The translations under genes and the position numbers were made by a program. Positions 1-5,464 of a stretch of 8,664 nucleotides of DNA are shown here, piece by piece. The notes beneath the pieces were generated by a model that saw nothing but the letters and a program-made list of their open reading frames with translations, ran no database searches and had not been told where the DNA came from. Source of the stretch: JANNGZ01 sp031404155 (GTDB taxonomy: Bacteria > Pseudomonadota > Gammaproteobacteria > Burkholderiales > Burkholderiaceae_C); the NCBI GenBank assembly GCA_031404155.1, contig JANNGZ010000422.1:1-8664 (forward strand), written 5' to 3'. The first letter of the stretch is position 1. Every line of letters begins with the position of its first letter.

Positions 1-296
1 ATCGTCCGGAACACCGCGCCCGCGCCCCGGTTCTGGTTGAAGGCGTTGACCCGGAAGCGCGCCAGGCCCTGGATCTCGAACGAGAAGTCGCACTCCAGCG
101 TGTCCTCGTAGGACTTGCGCTGGGCGTCGTTCATGATGTCGTACACCATGTCGTGCACCTGCTTGTGCTCCAGCGGGTCCACGTTGATGCGGCGCACGTC
201 GCCATGCACCCGGATCATCGGCGGCAGGCCCGCCGAGAGGTGCAAGTCCGAGGCCTTGTTCTTGACCGAGAAGGCCAGGAGCTGGGTGATGTCCAT
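1..296 (-). CDS. pilT: Type IV pilus retraction ATPase PilT (N-terminal part, cut by window edge)
   Basis: Reading leftward from the ATG at 296-294, the frame stays open to the window edge and gives about 98 residues. They begin MDITQLLAFSVKNKASDLHL and continue with the motif HLSAGLPPMIRVHGDVRRI, which is the typical start of PilT. PilT is the cytoplasmic hexameric ATPase that depolymerises type IV pili and drives twitching motility; full-length proteins have about 345 residues. Only the N-terminal PAS-like domain is inside the window (through RVNAFNQNRGAGAVFRT). The Walker A and B motifs of the ATPase core lie beyond position 1, so catalytic integrity cannot be judged. No strong ribosome binding site is visible before the ATG, but it matches the conserved family start. 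The gene diverges from yggS across about 107 bases, an arrangement I recall as common in Burkholderiales. The related PilU is less likely given the N-terminal sequence. Confidence 0.93.
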   Translation of the reverse strand, partial: MDITQLLAFSVKNKASDLHLSAGLPPMIRVHGDVRRINVDPLEHKQVHDMVYDIMNDAQRKSYEDTLECDFSFEIQGLARFRVNAFNQNRGAGAVFRT

Positions 297-403
297 CGTG
301 GGCGGTGGCCGCGGGCAGGCGGTGGTTGTGGCGTGCGGGGTGTCGTGCGGGGGTTGCCTGGGTACGAGAGCGGGTGGGTGCCCTGCGTTAGGCTCGGCCG
401 ATT
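297..403. promoter_or_regulatory. Divergent intergenic region pilT / yggS
   Basis: These 107 bases separate the starts of pilT (-) and yggS (+) and must hold both promoters unless transcription starts farther away. The sequence is G-rich (runs such as GGGCGGTGG and GCGGGGG), and I see no convincing -35/-10 pair. The only less GC-rich patch is around 386-404, directly before the yggS ATG. Ribosome binding sites are weak on both sides. Confidence 0.4.
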
Positions 404-1093
404 ATGGCGAGCATCGCGGCCAAGTTACAAGAAACGCGCACCCGGATCGCTGCGGCTTGCGACCAGGCGCGGCGCCCCGTGCAAAGCGTCACGCTGCTCA
501 CGGTGGGCAAGACCCAACCCGCCACCGCCTTGCGCGAAGCCTTCGCGGCCGGGCAGCGCGCCTTCGGCGAAAACTATGTGCAGGAAGCCCTGGACAAGAT
601 CGCCGCGCTGGCCGAACTGCGCGCCGACATCGATTGGCATTTGATCGGACCCCTGCAAGCCAACAAGACCCGTGTAGTCGCCGAGTCCTTCGACTGGGTG
701 CACACGGTGGACCGCCTGAAGATCGCACAGCGCTTGTCCGAGCAGCGGCCTGCGGCGCTGCCACCCTTGAACCTCTGCCTTCAGGTCAACGTCAGCCAGG
801 AAGAGAGCAAGAGCGGCCTCGCGCCGGCAGAGGCGGCGGCGGTGGCGCAGGCGGTGGCGCAACTGCCACGCCTGCGGCTGCGCGGGCTGATGGCGATCCC
901 GCGCGCCGCCGTGGGTTTCGAAGCGCAACGCGCACCGCACCGGGCGCTGCGCGAGTTGTTCGACGGCCTGCGCGCTGGGGGCTTGGCGCTGGACACGCTG
1001 TCGATCGGCATGAGCGACGACCTTGAGGCCGCGGTGGCCGAAGGCGCCACGATCGTTCGCGTGGGCAGCGCGATCTTCGGCCCGCGAAGTTGA
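404..1093 (+). CDS. yggS: Pyridoxal 5'-phosphate homeostasis protein (YggS/PLPBP family)
   Basis: The protein has 229 residues, the usual length of this family. It is a cytoplasmic single-domain TIM barrel related to the N-terminal domain of alanine racemase. It binds PLP without known catalysis and buffers the PLP and amino/keto acid pools. Family marks seen in order: LLTVGKTQP at residues 31-39, with K36 as the PLP-binding lysine; GENYVQE at 55-61; WHLIGPLQANK at 78-88; LQVNVSQEESKSG at 126-138; SIGMSDD at 200-206; and VRVGSAIFG at 218-226, whose Arg and Gly contact the phosphate. The ATG at 404 puts K36 at the usual distance from the N-terminus, although the ribosome binding site is poor. 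The gene faces the lrp-type gene, with 27 bases between the stop codons and a hairpin in that gap. Many proteobacteria have proC nearby; it is absent here. Confidence 0.95.
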   Translation: MASIAAKLQETRTRIAAACDQARRPVQSVTLLTVGKTQPATALREAFAAGQRAFGENYVQEALDKIAALAELRADIDWHLIGPLQANKTRVVAESFDWVHTVDRLKIAQRLSEQRPAALPPLNLCLQVNVSQEESKSGLAPAEAAAVAQAVAQLPRLRLRGLMAIPRAAVGFEAQRAPHRALRELFDGLRAGGLALDTLSIGMSDDLEAAVAEGATIVRVGSAIFGPRS

Positions 1094-1101
1094 AAGAGGC
1101 G

Positions 1102-1123
1102 TGAGCCGCGCGCCCGCCGCTCA
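1102..1123. terminator. Hairpin between convergent yggS and lrp-type genes
   Basis: Arms TGAGC (1102-1106) and GCTCA (1119-1123) pair, followed after one C/C mismatch by GCG/CGC (1108-1110 with 1115-1117), leaving a four-base loop. The structure lies 8 bases after the yggS stop and includes the stop codon of the lrp-type gene. Its place between converging genes fits a bidirectional terminator, but neither side has a U-tract, so it is only a candidate. Confidence 0.4.
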
Positions 1124-1639
1124 GATCGAAATCGCGGTGGTGTTCTTTACCTCTTCCATCACCGCGTAGGTGCGGGTTTCGCGCACCCCCGGCAAGGTCC
1201 AGATCACGCTGCCGATGAACTCGCGGTAGGCGGCCATGTCGGCCACGCGCGTCTTGAGCAGGTAGTCGAAGCCGCCCGCCACCAGGTGGCATTCCAGGAT
1301 CTCGGCGCGCACCTGCACCGAGGCTTTGAAGCTGTCCATCACGGCATGCACCGTGCGGTCGAGCAGCACCTCGACGAACACCAGCAGGCCGGCGCCGAGC
1401 AGCGCGGGGTTCAACTTGGCTTCGTAGCCGAGGATGTAGTGGTCGCGGGTCAGGCGCTTGACCCGCTCGAGCACCGCGGTCGGCGAAAGGTGCACCGTCT
1501 CGGCCAGCTTCAGGTTCGAGATGCGGCCGTCGGCTTGCAGCGCCCGCAGGATGCGCGCGTCGATCTTGTCGATGCCTCTGTCGGCCACCGCTTGCAGGGG
1601 CAGGCGGGTCTGGGGCAGGCGCAGGGGCGGTGTGCTCAT
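1121..1639 (-). CDS. Lrp/AsnC family transcriptional regulator, probable regulator of putA
   Basis: The protein has 172 residues from the ATG at 1639-1637, close to the 160-165 usual for Lrp. That start has a GGAAA ribosome binding site 8 bases upstream; an upstream ATG at 1795 would add a 52-residue Ala/Pro-rich tail unlike the family. Residues 24-70 form the winged-helix DNA-binding part (IDKIDARILRALQADGRISN, then LSPTAVLERVKRL). Residues 85-160 form the ligand-binding RAM domain, with ECHLVAGGFDYLLKTRV at 117-132 and LPGVRETRTYAVMEEVK at 149-165. The wording is very close to E. coli Lrp itself. Lrp proteins are octameric or dimeric regulators that sense amino acids. The gene is divergent from putA, and this PutA lacks its own DNA-binding domain. 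I therefore infer a proline- or leucine-responsive activator of putA that may also control its own gene. A global Lrp role is also possible. Confidence 0.93.
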   Translation of the reverse strand: MSTPPLRLPQTRLPLQAVADRGIDKIDARILRALQADGRISNLKLAETVHLSPTAVLERVKRLTRDHYILGYEAKLNPALLGAGLLVFVEVLLDRTVHAVMDSFKASVQVRAEILECHLVAGGFDYLLKTRVADMAAYREFIGSVIWTLPGVRETRTYAVMEEVKNTTAISI

Positions 1640-1859
1640 GGCGGTGGTTTCCGGTGGCGCGCAGCTCGTGTGGCGCGCGAGTTGTCGCGCTGGTGGTGGC
1701 GCTGGTGCTGGCGCTGGCGCTACGCGGGCCGGGTTCTCGGCGGCATGTTGCGCCGGTGTCGAAGTCTCCGGCGAGGGTGTCGAACTCCGAATCACCTGCG
1801 GGGCGCCTCGGCGTAAGCTGGAAATTATCCAACAGCGAGCCTGTTTCAGGGCCGACGCT
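1640..1859. promoter_or_regulatory. Divergent control region lrp-type gene / putA
   Basis: This 220-base gap must hold the promoters of both genes. From about 1689 to 1725 it contains a degenerate GCTGGT/GCTGGC hexamer run, which explains the false Ala-Pro extension of the lrp-type frame. Two direct copies of GGTGTCGAA start at 1755 and 1776, exactly 21 bases apart. Just before putA lies the only AT-rich patch, TGGA-AATTA-TCCA at 1819-1831. An AGGG at 1848-1851, 8 bases before the ATG, serves as the putA ribosome binding site. No textbook sigma-70 promoter can be pointed out with confidence. Confidence 0.5.
1819..1831. promoter_or_regulatory. Candidate Lrp-type operator or promoter element of putA
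   Basis: TGGA and TCCA form perfect four-base inverted arms around an AATTA centre, 28 bases before the putA ATG. Lrp/AsnC proteins usually bind imperfect palindromes with an AT-rich centre, and this is the most AT-rich stretch of the gap. It could equally be part of the -10 region of the putA promoter. The identification is an inference from position and symmetry. Confidence 0.3.
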
Positions 1860-4800
1860 ATGAGCCTTACCGCCGCCTTCGAGATGCCGCCGCCGCAGGC
1901 CCGCCTGCCCTACCCGTACCGCGACGAAATGGCCGTGGTGCAGGCCGCGCGTGAGGCACTCGCCGCCGTCGGCTGGCCCGCGGCACGGGCGCTGGCGCGC
2001 CCCTGGGTCGAGCAGGTGCGCGCCAACCCGGCGCCGTTCTGGGCCCTGGAGTCGCTGCTGCGCGAGTACCCGATCTCCAGCGCCGAAGGCCTGGCCCTGA
2101 TGCGCCTGGCCGAGGCGTTGCTGCGGGTTCCCGACGCACAGACCGCCATCGCGCTCACCGCCGACCAGCTCGGCCGCGCCGATTTCGACAGCGCCGCCGA
2201 CGGCCCGCACAAGCTGCTCGCCAGCCTGTCGGCCAGCGCGATCGCGATGTCCAAGCGGCTGCTGCCCGACAGTGAACAAGGCACGGGGCTGCTGCAACGC
2301 CTCGGCTCGAAGACCGTGGTGGCGGCCACCGTGCGTGCGATCCAGCTGCTCGGCCGCCAGTTCGTGCTCGGCCGCAACATCGCCGAGGCGATGGCCCAAG
2401 CGGCGGGCCAGAAGCGCGAGCAGCCGCAGCTGCGCTTTTCCTACGACATGCTCGGCGAAGGCGCGCGCAGCGAACGCGACGCGCTGCGCTACCTCGGCGA
2501 ATACCGGCGGGCGATCGAGGCGATCGCCGTGGCCTCGTCGGCCGCCACGGCCGCCTCAGCCGGGTCACGCGGGGCGAGCGCCGCCGCCGCAGGCACTGGC
2601 CCGGAGGCGCGCGACGGCATCTCGATCAAACTCTCCGCCCTCTTCTCCCGCTACGAAGAGACACAGCGCGACCGTGTCTTTGCCGAGCTGCTGCCGCGGG
2701 TCTGGAGCCTGGTCGAGCTGGCCGCAAAGGCCGACCTGAACCTCACCATCGACGCCGAAGAAAGCGACCGGCTCGAGCTGTCGCTGGAGGTGCTGGAATC
2801 GCTCGCCACGCGTATCGCGCGAAACTTTCCGCGCTGGCGCGGCTTCGGCCTGGCGGTGCAGGCCTACCAGACCCGTGCGCTGGCGGTGGTCGACGAGGTG
2901 GCGCGCATCGCAAACCAGCACGGGCTGCGCTTGATGGTCCGCCTGGTCAAGGGGGCGTATTGGGACGGCGAGATCAAGCGCGCGCAGGAACTCGGGCTCG
3001 CGGGCTACCCGGTGTTCACCCACAAACACCACACCGACATCGCCTACCTGGCCTGCGCGCGCGCGCTGCTGGCGCACAAGGACGTGATCTACCCGCAGTT
3101 CGCCACCCACAACGCCGGCACCATGGCCGCGATCGTGCAGATGGCGCGCGAGGCCGATGCGCCGTTCGAAATGCAGCGGCTGCATGGCATGGGAGCCGGT
3201 ATCTACCGGGAGTTCTCCCGGTACATCCCTGCGGGTGCAATGACGACCACACCCCCCGCTCCCCCCGCTCAAGCGGGGGGCCTGATCACCAGTGGCATTC
3301 CGGTGCGTGTGTACGCCCCCGTCGGCGAGCACCGCGACCTGCTCGCCTACCTGGTGCGCCGGCTGCTCGAAAACGGCGCCAACTCCTCGTTTGTGCACCA
3401 GCTTGCCGACGAGTCGCTGGGCATCGACACATTGCTCGCTTCTCCCTTGGCGACCCATGCGCAAGCCCCATCGCAGCCGATGCCGCTGGCAATGTTCGGC
3501 GTGGAGCGCGCCAACTCGCGCGGGGTCGACCTGGCCTGCCTGGCCGAGCGCGGGCCGCTGCTGCGTGCCGTCGCAACCACCGCCCTCGCCAGCGTTCAAG
3601 AGGCGCGGCCAGACGAGATCGCCATCACGATGGCGCGCCTGCAATCCGGCTTCGCCCGCTGGAACGCCAGGCCACTGCCCGAGCGCGCCGCGGTGCTCGA
3701 GCGCGCGGCCGAGGTGCTCGAAGCGCGCCTGCCCGAGTTCTGCGCGCTGCTCGGCAAGGAAGCGCACAAGACCCTCGGTGACGCGGTGGCCGAGGTACGC
3801 GAAGCGGTGGACTTCTGCCGCTACTACGCGGCGCAGGCGCGGGTGCGCCTCGCGCCGCAAACCCTGCCCGGCCCGACCGGCGAGAGCAACCAGCTGCGCC
3901 TGCACGGCCGCGGCGTCTTCGTCTGCATCAGCCCGTGGAATTTTCCGTTGGCGATCTTCGCCGGCCAGGTGGCGGCCGCGCTTGTCGCCGGCAACGCGGT
4001 GGCCGCGAAACCGGCAGAGCAGACGCCGTTCGTGGCGCTCCAGTTCGTCGAGTTGTTGCACCAGGCCGGCCTGCCCGCGGATGCGCTGGTGCTGCTGCAC
4101 GGCCCGGGCGACACCGTGGGCGCCGCGCTGGTAGCCGATGCGCGCTGCGCCGGTGTCTGCTTCACCGGCAGCACCCAGGTGGCCCAATTGATCAACCGTG
4201 CGCTCGCGGCCAAGAGCGGCGCGATCGTGCCGCTGATCGCCGAGACCGGGGGCCTCAACGCAATGATCGTCGACTCCACCGCGCTGCCCGAGCAGGTGGT
4301 CGACGCGGTGGTGCAAAGCGCTTTCCGCTCCGCCGGCCAGCGCTGCTCGGCGCTGCGCCTGCTCTGCGTGCACGAGGGCATCGCCGACGCCGTCATCGAG
4401 ATGATCCGCGGCGCGCTGGCGGAGTTGCGTCTCGGCGACCCCACGCAATGGAGCACCGATGTCGGCCCGGTGATCGACGCCGAAGCGCACACCAACCTCA
4501 GCCGCCATGTCGAACGCCTGAAGCGCGACGCCAAATGGCTCGGCGAGGCGGCGCCTGCCGCGGGCGTGGTGGGCGAGCAGCCGCGGTATTTCATCAACCC
4601 GGTGGCCTTCGAGATCGGCAGCGTCGCCGAGATGGGGGAAGAGGTCTTCGGCCCGGTGCTGCACATCGTGCGCTGGGGCGGCGAGGTCGACGCCCTGGTC
4701 GAGCAGATCAACGCCCTGGGCTACGGCCTCACGATCGGCATCCAGACCCGCATCGACTCGCGCGCCGCGCGAATTGCCGACGCCGCGCGCATCGGCAATG

Positions 4801-4991
4801 TCTACATCAACCGCAACATGATCGGCGCGGTGGTCGGTGTGCAACCCTTCGGTGGTGAGGGCATGTCGGGCACCGGCCCGAAGGCCGGCGGGCCGCATTA
4901 CCTCTACCGGTTTTGCGCCGAGCAGACGGTGACGATCAACACCGCGGCCGCCGGGGGCAATGCGGAGTTGCTGGCCGGCAGCGGGCGCTGA
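1860..4991 (+). CDS. putA: Bifunctional proline dehydrogenase / L-glutamate gamma-semialdehyde dehydrogenase PutA
   Basis: This 1043-residue protein oxidises proline to P5C with FAD, then P5C/glutamate semialdehyde to glutamate with NAD+, passing the intermediate through an internal tunnel. Proline dehydrogenase barrel: LTIDAEESDRLE from residue 295, VRLVKGAYWDGE at 360-371 (K364), YPQFATHN at 411-418, RLHGMG ending at 445, and R500-R501 in YLVRRLLENG, the pair that holds the proline carboxylate. Aldehyde dehydrogenase part: SPWNFPL with N694, FTGSTQVAQ, ETGG with E795, GQRCS with catalytic C829, EEVFGP, and near the C-terminus PFGGEGMSGTGPKAGGPHYL. The start at 1860 has AGGG at proper spacing; the open frame upstream to 1458 is only the shadow of the lrp-type gene. 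No ribbon-helix-helix domain is present, so this is the short PutA type that cannot repress its own gene. Two oddities lie in the first domain: an Ala/Ser/Gly-rich stretch (226-252) and a palindromic insertion (about 450-479). All key residues are present, so activity is expected. Confidence 0.97.
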   Translation: MSLTAAFEMPPPQARLPYPYRDEMAVVQAAREALAAVGWPAARALARPWVEQVRANPAPFWALESLLREYPISSAEGLALMRLAEALLRVPDAQTAIALTADQLGRADFDSAADGPHKLLASLSASAIAMSKRLLPDSEQGTGLLQRLGSKTVVAATVRAIQLLGRQFVLGRNIAEAMAQAAGQKREQPQLRFSYDMLGEGARSERDALRYLGEYRRAIEAIAVASSAATAASAGSRGASAAAAGTGPEARDGISIKLSALFSRYEETQRDRVFAELLPRVWSLVELAAKADLNLTIDAEESDRLELSLEVLESLATRIARNFPRWRGFGLAVQAYQTRALAVVDEVARIANQHGLRLMVRLVKGAYWDGEIKRAQELGLAGYPVFTHKHHTDIAYLACARALLAHKDVIYPQFATHNAGTMAAIVQMAREADAPFEMQRLHGMGAGIYREFSRYIPAGAMTTTPPAPPAQAGGLITSGIPVRVYAPVGEHRDLLAYLVRRLLENGANSSFVHQLADESLGIDTLLASPLATHAQAPSQPMPLAMFGVERANSRGVDLACLAERGPLLRAVATTALASVQEARPDEIAITMARLQSGFARWNARPLPERAAVLERAAEVLEARLPEFCALLGKEAHKTLGDAVAEVREAVDFCRYYAAQARVRLAPQTLPGPTGESNQLRLHGRGVFVCISPWNFPLAIFAGQVAAALVAGNAVAAKPAEQTPFVALQFVELLHQAGLPADALVLLHGPGDTVGAALVADARCAGVCFTGSTQVAQLINRALAAKSGAIVPLIAETGGLNAMIVDSTALPEQVVDAVVQSAFRSAGQRCSALRLLCVHEGIADAVIEMIRGALAELRLGDPTQWSTDVGPVIDAEAHTNLSRHVERLKRDAKWLGEAAPAAGVVGEQPRYFINPVAFEIGSVAEMGEEVFGPVLHIVRWGGEVDALVEQINALGYGLTIGIQTRIDSRAARIADAARIGNVYINRNMIGAVVGVQPFGGEGMSGTGPKAGGPHYLYRFCAEQTVTINTAAAGGNAELLAGSGR
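3204..3280. repeat. Two-palindrome element inside putA, in frame
   Basis: The first palindrome, 3204-3223, has perfect nine-base arms TACCGGGAG/CTCCCGGTA around TT. The second has perfect arms CCCCCCGCT (3261-3269) and AGCGGGGGG (3272-3280) around CA, and its left arm is preceded by an exact tandem copy at 3252-3260. Together they encode a stretch rich in Thr, Pro, Ala and Gly (roughly residues 450-475) that is absent from the PutA proteins I know. The paired, closely spaced hairpins look like a REP/BIME-type dispersed element. Confidence 0.55.
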
Positions 4992-5007
4992 GGGCGGGCC
5001 GGCTCAG
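4988..5007. terminator. Weak hairpin at the putA stop codon
   Basis: CTGAG (4988-4992) and CTCAG (5003-5007) pair around a GC-rich ten-base loop. The left arm contains the putA stop codon. The structure lies in the 37-base gap between putA and the convergent small gene and may help end transcription on either strand. There is no U-tract and the stem is short. Confidence 0.25.
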
Positions 5008-5028
5008 TTCAGGGTCGAATCACGGTCC

Positions 5029-5334
5029 TCAGGCGAACTCGATCAAACCTTCGAGCTCGGGTGGCAGCACCGCGTCGCCCCAGACCTGCTCCTGCACGTC
5101 GAGCCCGGCGCGCAACTCGAAGCTCGACAAGTGCCAACCGCAACTGCAGGCCTCGCCGGGCTCGCAGGCACATTCTTCGGGCGTGGTGCAGGGCGGCGGC
5201 TCAGGCATCAGCAGCGGATCGTCGGTGGGCGGCGGCGCCCACACCAGCGGCGGCAGCACCACGCGCATCCGGGTGGCGGGGCGGGCCCAGGCGGTGAAGC
5301 GTGCGGGCATCAAGGGGGCGAGCGTGGCGAGCAT
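5029..5334 (-). CDS. Small Cys-rich protein of unknown function
   Basis: A 101-residue protein is read from the ATG at 5334-5332, with GGAG 8 bases upstream. A longer frame reaches 5460 but would run through the repeat and terminator region, so the internal start is preferred. The N-terminal third is basic and hydrophobic (PARFTAWARPATRMRVVLPPLVW), followed by a Pro/Asp-rich linker. A cluster of five cysteines follows (C49, C55, C57, C63, C65, as CxCxxxxxxCxC around EEC-ACEPGEACSCGW). The C-terminus is acidic: SSFELRAGLDVQE, then LPPELEGLIEF. There is no signal peptide or membrane helix. The Cys spacing could bind zinc or an iron-sulfur centre, but I recognise no named family; I vaguely recall similar hypothetical proteins in Burkholderiales. 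It lies downstream of the Bug gene on the same strand, but a likely terminator separates them. Confidence 0.7.
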   Translation of the reverse strand: MLATLAPLMPARFTAWARPATRMRVVLPPLVWAPPPTDDPLLMPEPPPCTTPEECACEPGEACSCGWHLSSFELRAGLDVQEQVWGDAVLPPELEGLIEFA

Positions 5335-5378
5335 CGGGTGTCTCCGGCAAGGGCTGGTTTTGATGCCGGAATATTCGT

Positions 5379-5426
5379 CGCGCTGCGCTCGCTTGGCATC
5401 GCCCCCAAAGGGCGAACCGGGCGTGG
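5379..5426. repeat. Dispersed-repeat-like sequence between the Bug gene and the small Cys-rich gene
   Basis: The stretch holds a CG-alternating segment (GTCGCGCTGCGCTCGCTTGG, 5377-5396) followed by a hairpin, CGCCC (5400-5404) with GGGCG (5410-5414). From memory, similar CTGCGCTCGC...CGCCCCCAAAGGGCG units recur between genes in Burkholderiales genomes. Only one copy is in this window, so dispersion cannot be shown here. Confidence 0.45.
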
Positions 5427-5463
5427 AAAACGGGTGCCCCCAAAAGAGGGTAGCCCACACCCG
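5427..5463 (-). terminator. Probable rho-independent terminator of the Bug-protein gene
   Basis: On the minus strand, directly after the stop codon (5467-5465), CGGGTG (5463-5458) pairs with CACCCG (5436-5431). Inside, CCCTC pairs with GGGGG around a TTTT loop, with a seven-base bulge on one side. The stem is followed at once by TTTT (5430-5427). Stem, U-run and position all fit an intrinsic terminator; the bulge and the short U-run lower the confidence. Confidence 0.55.
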
Positions 5464-5464
5464 C

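Noticed and set aside
1689..1725. Hexamer run GCTGGT/GCTGGC as a possible CRISPR-like or regulatory array
   Set aside because: The units are degenerate, only six bases long and without spacers; it is simple low-complexity DNA.
1640..1795. 52-residue N-terminal extension of the Lrp-type protein
   Set aside because: The added part is Ala/Pro-rich low complexity from a hexamer repeat, unlike any Lrp protein; the start at 1639 has a ribosome binding site and gives the normal length.
1458..1859. Upstream extension of the putA frame by 134 codons, which could have been an N-terminal DNA-binding domain
   Set aside because: It overlaps the lrp-type gene on the other strand, shows no ribbon-helix-helix pattern, and the ATG at 1860 has a proper ribosome binding site and a normal N-terminus for short PutA proteins.
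792..2399. Long minus-strand open frame of 535 codons across yggS, the lrp-type gene and the start of putA
   Set aside because: It crosses three well-supported genes in a wrong frame, and its composition is low-complexity Arg/Ala/Gly/Pro.
2565..4898. Long open frame of 777 codons on the minus strand opposite putA
   Set aside because: It is the antisense shadow of putA in GC-rich DNA. The translation is rich in Arg, His, Gly and Ala without any family motif, while the plus strand has complete PutA catalytic motifs.
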